From the NCBI RefSeq assembly GCF_018362975.1, contig NZ_CP074371.1, forward strand, positions 3,224,001 through 3,288,000: a stretch of DNA of 64,000 bases, in the 5' to 3' direction. This stretch comes from Nocardia tengchongensis. GTDB taxonomy: Bacteria; Actinomycetota; Actinomycetes; Mycobacteriales; Mycobacteriaceae. The notes under the pieces were generated by a model, which searched no databases, was not told the origin of the DNA, and worked only from the letters and a program-made list of their open reading frames with translations. Shown one piece after another: positions 8,833-17,684 of this stretch. How positions within the stretch are numbered: position 1 is the first letter of the stretch; each line of letters begins with the position of its first letter. The position numbers were made by a program, and so were the translations under genes.

Positions 8833-9446
8833 CCCGGAATCATGTTCGGGTCCTTGAATACTCCCGCCGGTGCGTAGGCGAGCAGTTCATTGCCGACCAG
8901 ACTCCACTGCGGCACCATGCCCGCGATGTGCGCGGCGATCAGCGGCGGGCTGACCATGGCCTTGGCATGTCCCGCGTCCGCCGCCTCGACCCGGTACTGG
9001 GAGTCGAACATGACATTGCCGGTCGCGGTCGGCTTGTCGCCGAACAGAGCTCGCCCGAACTGCGACATCAGCCCGCGCCGCCGGACTGCGAGCCAAGGAT
9101 GTGGCCGATCCAGCAGAACCAGCACGGCCACGTAGCGGTGGGTGTGTGTGGTCGTGGAATCACCCGAGCTCGAGGTCGTTTGGTAGTGATACTCCGCGAC
9201 CGTCACCCACCGTCCGCCCATCATCCCGGTCACGGTGACGCCGAGACCGAGACGATTGCGGCCGGGTAGCCGGTTGGTCCAGGGGGCATAGGCCCGCTCC
9301 TGGAACCGCCAGCCGTTGGCGATCGCCCACTGCCGCACCCGGGCCTTCCGATCTCGTTCGATTCGGGACGTTATGGATGCCAGCACGATCACCAGCACCA
9401 ACGGTCCGCCCAGGAAGACGCCCAGGATCGGAATCAACACCTCCAT
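8760..9446 (-). CDS. Membrane-anchored hypothetical protein
   Basis: The 228-residue product starts with one hydrophobic segment (about residues 4-25, ILGVFLGGPLVLVIVLA) followed by a positively charged stretch, so the body is probably cytoplasmic. The soluble domain has tryptophan- and glycine-rich strands (WAIANGWRF, GMMGGRWVTVAEYHYQT). This resembles DUF3137-like or galanin-type single-span proteins that carry a modified PH-like fold, but the match is only by feel. It converges on the gene at 8398 with a 73-base overlap. Confidence 0.65.
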   Translation of the reverse strand: MEVLIPILGVFLGGPLVLVIVLASITSRIERDRKARVRQWAIANGWRFQERAYAPWTNRLPGRNRLGLGVTVTGMMGGRWVTVAEYHYQTTSSSGDSTTTHTHRYVAVLVLLDRPHPWLAVRRRGLMSQFGRALFGDKPTATGNVMFDSQYRVEAADAGHAKAMVSPPLIAAHIAGMVPQWSLVGNELLAYAPAGVFKDPNMIPGYAGPLMHVADLLGPVDFSGPSDR

Positions 9447-9590
9447 GCCCGCCCCTTTCTCTCGGAGATCAGGATTCGCAAGGGGCCTTTCGGTTCGGTT
9501 AACAAGATCTTCGGGGTACGGCGGTCGCCGATCTGATTAGGTGTCGGCAATAGCGAACAGCTCTCTCCGACTCGAAAGGGGCTCCCTTTC

Positions 9591-10370
9591 ATGAAGGTTC
9601 ACCACCTCAACTGCGGCACCGTGCGCCTGCCGTCCGCGAGACTGGTCTGTCACGTACTGGCGATCGAGACCGAGAACGGTCTGGTACTGGTGGACAGTGG
9701 TTTCGGACTGGCCGACATCGCCGATCCCGCAGGGCGTCTGGGCATCTCGCGGAGATTCAATCGACCGGTGCTAGATCCCGCCGAGACCGCGGTGCGGCAG
9801 CTCGAGCACCTCGGATTCCGGCGCGAGGATGTCCGCCACGTCATCGCCACCCATCTCGACGGCGACCACATCGGCGGGCTCGCCGACTTCCCGGACGCCA
9901 CCCTGCACCTCACCGCGGCCGAGGCGCTGGGCGCGATCCACGAGCCGTCCTGGCGTGAACGCGCCCGGTTCCGGCCGGGGCAGTGGGCGCACGGGCCGAC
10001 GATCGTCGAATACGCGGCGGACGGGGAGAGCTGGCGCGGGTTCACCGCGCAGGAGATGACCGGGATCAGCCCGGGCATCGTGCTGATCCCCATGCCCGGC
10101 CACACCCGCGGGCACGCCGCGGTCGCCGTCGACGCCGGTCACCGCTGGGTGCTGCACTGCGGCGACGCTTTCCTGCACCCGGGCCGGGTGGACGGGTCGA
10201 CAGTGCCGCGCGCGCACGCGCTGGCCGAGTACCTGCTCGCCCACGACCGCACGGTCATGTACGCCAATCAGGCGCGCCTGGCCGAGCTGTACCGGGCGAG
10301 CGGGCCGGACCTGCTGATGGTGTGCGCACACGACGCCGGCATGCTGGCGCACGCCGTCGCCACCGCCTGA
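9591..10370 (+). CDS. MBL-fold metallo-hydrolase (N-acyl homoserine lactonase-like)
   Basis: The 259-residue product carries a metallo-beta-lactamase metal site at residues 88-93 (H-L-D-G-D-H). Here the usual second His of HxHxDH is Asp, as in a known subgroup of this superfamily. Further ligands appear in [11 protein letters not shown] (His) and HCGDAFLH (Asp). The size and single-domain layout match AHL-lactonase-like hydrolases, so a lactone or ester substrate is likely. A ribosome-binding site (AAAGGGG) lies upstream of ATG 9591. The gene stands alone between two convergent or unrelated neighbours. Confidence 0.82.
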   Translation: MKVHHLNCGTVRLPSARLVCHVLAIETENGLVLVDSGFGLADIADPAGRLGISRRFNRPVLDPAETAVRQLEHLGFRREDVRHVIATHLDGDHIGGLADFPDATLHLTAAEALGAIHEPSWRERARFRPGQWAHGPTIVEYAADGESWRGFTAQEMTGISPGIVLIPMPGHTRGHAAVAVDAGHRWVLHCGDAFLHPGRVDGSTVPRAHALAEYLLAHDRTVMYANQARLAELYRASGPDLLMVCAHDAGMLAHAVATA

Positions 10371-10541
10371 TTCGATCCCGGCTGGGCCGCAACGGTATTC
10401 GGGGCGACCCTCGGCCACGCACCGGATATGCTGCCCGGTGGACCGCCGCGCCGGGAACGGCGAGCGGGGGAGATCGAGGGGAGCGACCGGGTTCGGTCGT
10501 GGGACGGCTCGGTCGTGGGAACAGAAAGGCGACAACAACAT

Positions 10542-11681
10542 ATGCGGGGTGGATGGGCCAAGCGGGGCCTGGTCGGGGCCGCGGTGGCCGCCGTCGTGCC
10601 GTTCGCGGCGGGGACGGCGGGACCGGCTGTGGCGGAACCGAATCCGAAGGCGTTCGACTTCTATGTCGACTCCAGCATGGGGTCGATCAAGTCCCGGATC
10701 GTGCGGGCGGCGGACGGCAATACCGATCGGGTGGTGTACCTGCTCGACGGCGAGCGCGCCCAGAACGACTACAACGGCTGGGAGCTGCACACCGAGATCC
10801 CCGCCGCCCTGGCCAAATTCAATATCAATGTGGTGCTGCCGGTCGGCGGCGAGTCCAGCTTCTATCAGGACTGGGACGCCCCCAGCAGTTTCGGCGGCGT
10901 CAACCCCGACGCCGCGCTGTTCCCCAGCCGCGACTCCGGTTCGGCGATCGCGGGCTGGGACGAGTCCTCGGGCAAGTCCTACACCTATCGGTGGGAAACC
11001 TTCCTCACCCAGGAGTTGCGGGACGCGCTGCGGGATCGCCTGGGGTTCAGCGACTCTCGCAACGGCATCTTCGGCCTGTCCAGCGGCGGCAGCGCCGCGC
11101 TGCTGATGGCCGCCTATCACCCGGACCAGTTCGTCTACGCCGGTTCGATGTCGGGCTACCTGTCGATGGCCGCGCCCGGCATGCGGGAGGCGCTGCGCCT
11201 GGCGCTGCTCGCCGCGGGCGGCTACAACATCGATTCGATGGCCGGCGCCGACAGCGCCAAATGGCGGCGCATGGACCCGTACGGCTTCGCGCCCAAGCTG
11301 ATCGAGAACAACACCCGCCTCTACATCGCGGCGGGCAGCGGGGTTCCGGCCCAGCAGGACCTGTCCTCGGCGGACGCCGTCATCCAGGGCATGCCCTTGG
11401 AAGGCATCGCCTTGGCCAACACCAAGGCCTTCCAGTCCCGCCTGCAGACGCTCGGCTACGACAACGTCAGCTTTGACTTCCCGAGCATCGGAGTGCACAA
11501 CTGGGGCAACTGGGAGCAGGTCGCCAACCGCATGCTGCCCGACCTGGCCCAGCACATCGGCAAGCCACTGCCTCCGGGCGCGCAACCGACCCCGCCGCCC
11601 GGTGACGGTCCGGGCGGCGCTCAACCGCCGAACGGCCCCGGCGGCGGCCAGCCGCCGAGCGGCCCGCCGCCGCAGAACTAG
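10542..11681 (+). CDS. Exported alpha/beta-hydrolase esterase related to antigen 85 mycolyltransferases
   Basis: The 379-residue product begins with a signal peptide (MRGGWAKRG, then a hydrophobic stretch ending at GPAVAEP). It shows the antigen-85 layout. The nucleophile elbow is FGLSSGGSAALLM, followed by YHPDQFVYAGSMSGYL as in mycolyltransferases, and the C-terminal catalytic His is in HNWGNWEQ. These enzymes move mycolic acids between trehalose and arabinogalactan outside the membrane. The end carries about 45 residues of Pro/Gly-rich low-complexity tail absent from standard antigen 85. ATG 10542 is preferred because AGAAAGG precedes it and it places the signal peptide at the start. A terminator follows at 11695. 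Confidence 0.85.
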   Translation: MRGGWAKRGLVGAAVAAVVPFAAGTAGPAVAEPNPKAFDFYVDSSMGSIKSRIVRAADGNTDRVVYLLDGERAQNDYNGWELHTEIPAALAKFNINVVLPVGGESSFYQDWDAPSSFGGVNPDAALFPSRDSGSAIAGWDESSGKSYTYRWETFLTQELRDALRDRLGFSDSRNGIFGLSSGGSAALLMAAYHPDQFVYAGSMSGYLSMAAPGMREALRLALLAAGGYNIDSMAGADSAKWRRMDPYGFAPKLIENNTRLYIAAGSGVPAQQDLSSADAVIQGMPLEGIALANTKAFQSRLQTLGYDNVSFDFPSIGVHNWGNWEQVANRMLPDLAQHIGKPLPPGAQPTPPPGDGPGGAQPPNGPGGGQPPSGPPPQN

Positions 11682-11694
11682 CGGAACCGAAAGA

Positions 11695-11730
11695 ACCCGC
11701 CGCCGACCGGAAAGCCGGTCGGCGGCGGGT
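11695..11730. terminator. Bidirectional intrinsic terminator
   Basis: ACCCGCCGCCGACCGG at 11695-11710 pairs perfectly over 16 bp with 11715-11730 across an AAAG loop. Short T-rich runs follow on both strands (ACTTTC rightward, TTCTTTC leftward). It lies between the convergent esterase and aldo/keto reductase genes and can serve both. Confidence 0.88.
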
Positions 11731-11789
11731 ACTTTCGGAGAGAGGCGTCAGGGTCGTCCCGCTCAGCGGACCGGTTCCCGGAACTCTGG

Positions 11790-12647
11790 TCAGACGTCCA
11801 GACCGTAGGTGAAGGCGTCCGGGTCGGGACCGATGCGAGTGCCCTGATCCAAGGCGGTGATGCGGTGCATCTGGTCGGAGGTCAGCTCGAAGCTGAAGAC
11901 GTCGAAGTTCTCCCGGATGCGGGACGGGGTCACCGATTTCGGGATCACCAGATTGCCCAGCTGCAGGTGCCAGCGAATGATGACCTGGGCGGGAGAGCGG
12001 CCGGTCTCGCCGGCGACCTCCACGACGGCGGGATCCTTCAGGTCCGCGCCCCGGCCGAGCGGGCTCCAGGCCTCGGTGGCGATGCCGTTCTCGGCGTGGA
12101 AGGCGCGCAGTTCGGTCTGGGCCAGGTGGGGATGCAGTTCGATCTGGTTCACCGCGGGGATCTCACCGGTCTCGCCCATGACCCGGGCCAGGTTGTCGCG
12201 GGTGAAGTTGGAGACGCCGATGGATCCGACGCGGCCCTGCGACTTGAGGGTCTGCAACGCCCGGAAGGAGTCCACGAACCGGTCGGCCGCGGCCACCGGC
12301 CAGTGAATGAGGTACAGGTCCAGGAAGTCCAGGCCCAAGCGGTTCATGCTGTCGTCGAAGGCGCGCAGCGTGGAGTCGTAGCCCTGCTCGGCATTCCACA
12401 GCTTGGTGGTCACCGAGACCTCGTCGCGGGGCAGGCCGAACTCGCGGATCGCGTGTCCCACCTCCACCTCGTTGCCGTAGATGGCGGCGGTGTCGATACT
12501 GCGGTAGCCGGTCGCGAGCGCGGCGGTGACGACGTCGAACGCTTCCGCGTCGGCCACCTGGAACACCCCGAAACCCAACGTCGGAATGGCATTTCCGTCG
12601 TTCAGCAGAGCCGACGGGACCGTGCTGCTCTCGCTTCGAAAGGTCAT
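11790..12647 (-). CDS. Aldo/keto reductase
   Basis: The 285-residue product has the catalytic tetrad of the superfamily: Asp52 and Tyr57 in IDTAAIYGNE, Lys82 in TTKLW and His115 in LYLIHWP. It also has the C-terminal NADPH-binding segment VIPKSVTPSRIRENFDVF. The length and sequence match 2,5-diketo-gluconate-reductase-like or Rv2971-like oxidoreductases that reduce small aldehydes and ketones. It starts 30 bases after the arabinosyltransferase stop on the same strand and may be co-transcribed with it, but the functions do not obviously connect. Confidence 0.9.
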   Translation of the reverse strand: MTFRSESSTVPSALLNDGNAIPTLGFGVFQVADAEAFDVVTAALATGYRSIDTAAIYGNEVEVGHAIREFGLPRDEVSVTTKLWNAEQGYDSTLRAFDDSMNRLGLDFLDLYLIHWPVAAADRFVDSFRALQTLKSQGRVGSIGVSNFTRDNLARVMGETGEIPAVNQIELHPHLAQTELRAFHAENGIATEAWSPLGRGADLKDPAVVEVAGETGRSPAQVIIRWHLQLGNLVIPKSVTPSRIRENFDVFSFELTSDQMHRITALDQGTRIGPDPDAFTYGLDV

Positions 12648-12677
12648 CGATCGACTATAGGCTTCCCGCCGCGCGGG

Positions 12678-15600
12678 CTACGGGGACCGGGCCGGGTCGG
12701 TGCGGATCGGCGCATCGTCCGCCCAGCCCCAACGGGTCTCGACCCGGACCGTGACCGGGGCGGCGGGGGCGTCGACGTACGGGGTGAGCTGCTGTAGTTC
12801 GCCCCAGTCGCGGGTCCAATCGTGATTCAGGTAGGCGGGGACGGGATGGGCGCGGACGAGCAGATCCGACCAGCCGAGCGGGCCGCCGCCGGAATCGCCC
12901 TGCCAGGTGTCGGCGACCTGGGCGTTCAGTTTGTCGGGCAGGATCCGCCAGGCGGGCAGCTGGGCCACGCCGTCGCGGTGGTCGAACGGGTGCTGACACG
13001 GGAAGGCCAGGCCGACATGGAAATCGGTGAGGACCGGGGTGTCGTGGCCGACGACCGCGTCCACGGTGGCCAGGCGCGGGAGGCGGGGCGGGGTGATGGC
13101 GAGCCACTGCTTGCCGGTGGGGTCGTCCGCGGTCGCCGTCAGCCGAACGGCATTGGTGTGGGCGGGGATTCGGTCCAGTGCGATGGGGAGGTTCCGCCAG
13201 CCGGGTGCGCCGCCGACCGTGGGCGGGGTCAGGTCGCCGAGGGTTTGAACGGTGCCGTCGTCGGCGCGGTGCGCGAACTCGACGCGCAGGCGGGCGCCGT
13301 CCACGAGGTGGCCATCCTGTTCGCCCGCGACATGTCCGGCCACTGTCAGGACCAAGACGCTGTAGCTGGAATCCTGTTGCACCGCAGCCAAGTCCATGCG
13401 ATACCACTGGGTGGTGAGGTGGGCGGGACGGGGGTGGTCGGTGGTGTAGTTGCCGAGGACGGGTGTCCGTTTGGGATCCAGGTCGTAGGGCAGGGCGGCC
13501 GTGCTGCCGTTGATGCCGGGTTCGGCGTCGGGCTTGCCGCCGGGCGGGGGAGTGGGTTGTTTTCGGCCGCCACCCGCACCGCCGCCCTGGCCGCCGCCGG
13601 GACCTCCGCCGTCGGGGGCGAGGTCACCGACTCCGTTGGCCGTGAATCCGGCGTTGTCGGCGGCGAGTCCGTCGGCCGCGGAACCGGTGTAGGGCTGTAG
13701 GAGGGAATTCGCGGTGTCGGTTTCCGCCAGGACGTCATCGGCCAAGGCGCACGGTTTGCCCTCCAGCGCACGGATATTCGAGAGGGCGACCGAATAGGCC
13801 GGATACTGGTTCCAGGCCGCGGATGCCATGGTCGCCACCTCGAACACCACGAGGACGGCTGCCGCGACGGTGAGCGGACGGATCGCGACGCGGTCGAAAG
13901 GTGTGGCCGCCGTGACATTTCCGGCCGACCGGAACGGCTCGCGATAGTACTGCCAGGCGGCCACGGCCAGGCACAGCGCGCCCAGGCCGAAGATCAGCGA
14001 GGCCAGGCCGACGCCGCCCAGCTGTGGTGCGCGATCGGGCCAGCGCACCCCGTACCCGGAGACGTACCACCAGCCGTTCGAGCCGGTGCAGCAGAACGCC
14101 ACCAGGAACAGGACCGCCGCTGCGAACAGTGTGCGCAGGTATCGCAGCCGAATGCCGTTGCCGCCCACCGCGACCGCCGTCACCGCCGCCAGTGCGCCCG
14201 CCAGTCCGGCGTAGACGCCGAAGTGATGCGTCCACTTGGTCGGGGTGAAGGCCATGAGCAGCGGCGACATCACCGCGATGCCGAGCACCCGGGCCGCCGG
14301 GCCGCGCGCGGTATCCGGAATCCGGCCACCCTTGCGCAGCGCCACCGCGAGGCATACCGCCGCGCAGAGCACCATGGCGAGCACGCCGAAGCGGCGGGAC
14401 AGGGAACCGTCCGGGGTCAGCGACAGCAGGGAGATCCAGCGGGCCGGCTCATCGGGCCAGGAGAAGTCCGGGCCCACCAGCTTTCGCACCCGGGTGGCCT
14501 CCGCCACCGACGCCAGGGTTTGATCGGCGAAGGGCACCGTCAAGACCAGCGTGCCCGCCGTCAGCACGGGGGCGATGCGCGCGAGGTAGCCCAGGAACCC
14601 GCCGGACGTGGCTCGCACCTGAGCGACCAGGACGAACAGCACCCGCCGGGAACCGGCGAAAAGCGCGGCCAGGCAGATCAATCCGGACGGACCCGCCGCC
14701 AGCGAGAAAGCCGCGACGAGCACGGCCACCGCGGCGGGCAGCAGGCGTCGCGTCGCGATGGCGCGCTCGATGGAATACCAGGTCAGTAGGGCGCCCAACG
14801 CGATGAAGGGTTCAGGCCGCAGACCGTTGTTGTACGGCAGCCACAGGGCCAGGAACGCCAACGCGGCGGTCCACCGCGGCGCGGTTCCCGACCGTACCCG
14901 GGAACCCAAGCGCGGCAGCACCTCCCGGCTGATCACCCACCAGCACAGCACCCCTGCCAGCAGTGCGGGCAATCGCAGCCACACACTGGCATTGCTGACC
15001 CGGGTCATCTGCGCCAACAGCTCGTACGGCCACCCGAACGGCGCCTCCGCGACCCCGTACCAGCGGTAGTAATTGGCGGTATAGCCCGCGGACTTCGACA
15101 CCCGCGCCATGGTGAGGATGTAACCGTCATCGGAGGTATTGGCCCCGATCACATGCCAAACACCCAACGTCCCCACCACAACCGCATCGGTGAGCGTGAA
15201 CCGCCACCACCGTGCGGGCAGGAATCGCCGCCTGCGCCGCCCATCCGCCGCATCCATCAGATACAGGCAGATCAACGCGACCAGCGTGCACAGCACCGCC
15301 CCCGCCATCGCCGCCAGCTTCCACGCACTCGGCCGCGACGAGAACCGCGAATCCACCTCGGCGTGCAGCGAGGCATCTCCCAGCCGGGCCCGATCCAGAT
15401 CGGTGTACACGCCCACGATCTGCGGCCGTACGTCCTCGGTGAGCGCAGCCCGGAACGGCTTCCCGTCCGGCTTGCTGAGTCCCGTCAGCTCCGCGGTCGT
15501 CCCACTCGCGCTCGAATGCACGACGAGTGCGTCGCAACCGTTGTGCGGCACGATGTTCGGCGTCGATCCGGCCCCGGAGCCGGGCACGGAGGTGGTGCCG

Positions 15601-16454
15601 CTGCCCGAGTCGGTGCTACCGGCAGGCGGCAACGGCGTGGCCGCCGGCGGGGGTGTGGGCCCGGTAGATGGCGTCGACCCAGCCGGTGGTGTCGGCTCCG
15701 CCGGTGGTGTGGGCCCGGCGGGCGGTGTCGGTCCGGTCGGTGGCGTGGGCCCCGTCGGTGCGGTCGGGCCGGGAGGGGGTGTCGGACCGGTCGGCGGTGC
15801 GGAACCGGCCGGTGGCGTCGGCCCTGCGGGTGGGGTCGGACCATCCGGCGATGTCGGACCGGCAGGCGGTGTTCCGCCTTGGGGCAGCCTCGAGCCCGCG
15901 GGCGGAGCGGATCCTGTCGGTGGCGTCACCGTGGCCGGTTTCGCGTCCGGCGGTGTGGCCCCGGGTGTGGGCGTCGGTGTGTTTCCGGCCGCGGTCGTGA
16001 CGGCCGATGGTGTGGTGATCGCCGCGTCGGAAGCTGTTCCGACGCCGGTCATCTGGAAGACCGAGGCGGTGATCAGGGGAACGTTCCGCAGTGTCACCGA
16101 CAGGGTGCGGCCGCTGCCGGGTAGGTCTTCGACGCGCGCGATCAGGGCTTTGGCGGCCGCGCCGGGGGCCTGGGTGGGCGCGGTGGACAAGACCGTCCCG
16201 GTCGGCACGTCGCGCAGTGCGGCGCAGGGGATTCGGAGGTCCATCGACAGGGGGACGTAGTCCACCAGTGGGGCGGTCAGTTGAAGCGCCTGTGCCGGTT
16301 GCCAATCGATGCTCGCCCGATCCTGCCGTACCGGCAGCAGCGGCACCAGCACCGCAAGAACGACACCGACCACCCCCGCCACGAGGGCGATCAGTCGAAT
16401 GTGAAAACTTCCCCCGAAAACTGAACGCACGAACGCCGATGCTAGCCACACCAT
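12678..16454 (-). CDS. Emb-type arabinofuranosyltransferase with a proline/glycine repeat insert
   Basis: The 1,258-residue protein is a GT-C glycosyltransferase that transfers arabinofuranose from decaprenyl-phosphate-arabinose to cell-wall arabinogalactan or lipoarabinomannan outside the membrane. Order: one N-terminal transmembrane segment (about 20-40), an extracytoplasmic domain, then about a dozen membrane segments from residue 378 on, and a C-terminal carbohydrate-binding domain after about residue 850. The catalytic acidic motif is NTSDDGYIL, with Asp442-Asp443. The unusual part is residues 157-298, a Pro/Thr/Gly stretch inside the N-terminal domain with tandem P-T-P-P-x-G units. It shifts the catalytic motif about 150 residues further than in mycobacterial EmbC. 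Whether it corresponds to EmbA, B or C cannot be decided here. A second disordered Gly/Pro stretch lies before the C-terminal domain. Confidence 0.9.
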   Translation of the reverse strand: MVWLASAFVRSVFGGSFHIRLIALVAGVVGVVLAVLVPLLPVRQDRASIDWQPAQALQLTAPLVDYVPLSMDLRIPCAALRDVPTGTVLSTAPTQAPGAAAKALIARVEDLPGSGRTLSVTLRNVPLITASVFQMTGVGTASDAAITTPSAVTTAAGNTPTPTPGATPPDAKPATVTPPTGSAPPAGSRLPQGGTPPAGPTSPDGPTPPAGPTPPAGSAPPTGPTPPPGPTAPTGPTPPTGPTPPAGPTPPAEPTPPAGSTPSTGPTPPPAATPLPPAGSTDSGSGTTSVPGSGAGSTPNIVPHNGCDALVVHSSASGTTAELTGLSKPDGKPFRAALTEDVRPQIVGVYTDLDRARLGDASLHAEVDSRFSSRPSAWKLAAMAGAVLCTLVALICLYLMDAADGRRRRRFLPARWWRFTLTDAVVVGTLGVWHVIGANTSDDGYILTMARVSKSAGYTANYYRWYGVAEAPFGWPYELLAQMTRVSNASVWLRLPALLAGVLCWWVISREVLPRLGSRVRSGTAPRWTAALAFLALWLPYNNGLRPEPFIALGALLTWYSIERAIATRRLLPAAVAVLVAAFSLAAGPSGLICLAALFAGSRRVLFVLVAQVRATSGGFLGYLARIAPVLTAGTLVLTVPFADQTLASVAEATRVRKLVGPDFSWPDEPARWISLLSLTPDGSLSRRFGVLAMVLCAAVCLAVALRKGGRIPDTARGPAARVLGIAVMSPLLMAFTPTKWTHHFGVYAGLAGALAAVTAVAVGGNGIRLRYLRTLFAAAVLFLVAFCCTGSNGWWYVSGYGVRWPDRAPQLGGVGLASLIFGLGALCLAVAAWQYYREPFRSAGNVTAATPFDRVAIRPLTVAAAVLVVFEVATMASAAWNQYPAYSVALSNIRALEGKPCALADDVLAETDTANSLLQPYTGSAADGLAADNAGFTANGVGDLAPDGGGPGGGQGGGAGGGRKQPTPPPGGKPDAEPGINGSTAALPYDLDPKRTPVLGNYTTDHPRPAHLTTQWYRMDLAAVQQDSSYSVLVLTVAGHVAGEQDGHLVDGARLRVEFAHRADDGTVQTLGDLTPPTVGGAPGWRNLPIALDRIPAHTNAVRLTATADDPTGKQWLAITPPRLPRLATVDAVVGHDTPVLTDFHVGLAFPCQHPFDHRDGVAQLPAWRILPDKLNAQVADTWQGDSGGGPLGWSDLLVRAHPVPAYLNHDWTRDWGELQQLTPYVDAPAAPVTVRVETRWGWADDAPIRTDPARSP
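15639..15878 (-). repeat. In-frame proline/glycine hexapeptide repeat within the emb gene
   Basis: About 13 degenerate 18-base units encode variants of P-T-P-P-A/T-G (protein residues about 193-272). Units differ at third positions and at the fifth or sixth residue, so the array is old enough to have drifted. It lies in an extracytoplasmic domain and is probably a flexible, extended linker. Confidence 0.85.
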
Positions 16455-16550
16455 CCGCGAAACTCATCGCGGATTATTCGCCAAGCCCCCGGTGGCGCGC
16501 GGGGTTTCCGCCACTGGAACACCCGCGACCTGCCCGTTCGAAGATCTACG

Positions 16551-17684
16551 ATGCACGGTATGGGCGCGCGAAATGTGCACTTCGTCGGTAGCTTTCCGGC
16601 CGAGAGCACGAGCGATGCGATGCGGGCGATGCTGGACGGCGCGGGCCCGCGGCTACGCACGCTGCCGACCGGGGAGACCCGCCGCTACGAGCGGTACATC
16701 CAGCCGATCGTCGCGGATCTGGTGGCGCAGGGGGTGCTGGAGGTGAAGCGGAACGGTCCGTGGCGCTCCAGTCACGAGCGCACCATTCACCGCGCCGCGC
16801 GGGGCGTGCATTTGACCGGGGACTTGATGGACCTGGGCTACCTGGGTGAGGCCGAGGAGGCGCTGCCGATCTTCCGAGCCCTGCGCGCGGAACGGGATCT
16901 ACCCGAACTGTCACTGCAGATCGGCATGCCCACCGCGTTCACGATGGCCTTCATCGCCATGGGCCGCAGCGGGGTGCGGCGATACCGGAAGGCGTTCGAG
17001 GACGCCAGTATTCGCGATGTCGAAGCCATTCGCGCGCTGGCCGGCGACGACGTGGTCATCCAGTTCGAGGCCACCGCCGAAATGGTGCTGATGGCCACGG
17101 CCCAGCCCGTGCACCGGCCCGTCGAGGCCGCGCTGGGTCTGGGCCGCGGCATCGCCGAGATGGCCGCGGCGACCCCGCCGGGTACCCGCATCGGCGTGCA
17201 CCTGTGTCTGGGCAGCATGAACAACAAGGCCCGGACCACCCTGCGGAACACCGAACCGCTGGTGGTGCTGGCGAATTCGATTGTCCGGCAGTGGCCTTCG
17301 GGTCGGTCGCTGGAGTTCGTGCACGGCCCGCTGGCGGCCGGCGACATCCCGCCGTCCACCGACCCGGCCTGCTACGCGCCGCTGGCGGGTCTGAGGCTGC
17401 CCGCCGGAACTCGCTTCCACGCCGGACTCGTGCACGAAGGCCACACCGAGACAGTGCAAATCGAGACGCTGCGCACGATCGAGGCCGCGCTGGGACGTCC
17501 GGTCGACGGTGTGGCCAGCGCCTGCGGACTGGGGCGTCGCCCCCGTGTGATCGCCGACGCCTATGGTCGCCCGCGCCGACTTCCTCGCTGCAGCGGGCTG
17601 AGCGCCGGTCAATTCCCGTGCCCGATATCGCAGGGCACGATGTCGGAGGGTCTCAGCCCACGACCGACTTCATCCAGTCGATGA
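16551..17684 (+). CDS. MetE-like (cobalamin-independent methionine synthase fold) protein; C terminus probably frameshifted
   Basis: As read, 377 residues. The barrel resembles the C-terminal domain of MetE and related methyl-transfer proteins, seen in GTRIGVHLCLGSMNNKA and SLEFVHGPLAAGDIPP and in the near-terminal SACGLGRRP. After GLGRRPRVIADA the reading frame turns into a basic, family-unlike tail. Removing one base at T17562 gives M-V-A-R-A-D-F-L-A-A-A-G and a stop at 17599-17601, a typical end for this family. It also removes the 32-base overlap with the convergent gene. The catalytic zinc ligands of true MetE (two Cys and one His in order) are not evident, so methionine synthesis is doubtful. 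ATG 16560 is an alternative start. Confidence 0.72.
   Translation: MHGMGARNVHFVGSFPAESTSDAMRAMLDGAGPRLRTLPTGETRRYERYIQPIVADLVAQGVLEVKRNGPWRSSHERTIHRAARGVHLTGDLMDLGYLGEAEEALPIFRALRAERDLPELSLQIGMPTAFTMAFIAMGRSGVRRYRKAFEDASIRDVEAIRALAGDDVVIQFEATAEMVLMATAQPVHRPVEAALGLGRGIAEMAAATPPGTRIGVHLCLGSMNNKARTTLRNTEPLVVLANSIVRQWPSGRSLEFVHGPLAAGDIPPSTDPACYAPLAGLRLPAGTRFHAGLVHEGHTETVQIETLRTIEAALGRPVDGVASACGLGRRPRVIADAYGRPRRLPRCSGLSAGQFPCPISQGTMSEGLSPRPTSSSR

Noticed and set aside
15639..15878. Regular GC-rich units that could be taken for a CRISPR or tandem DNA repeat
   Set aside because: The units keep one reading frame, have no unique spacers and encode a Pro/Gly tract within the arabinosyltransferase.
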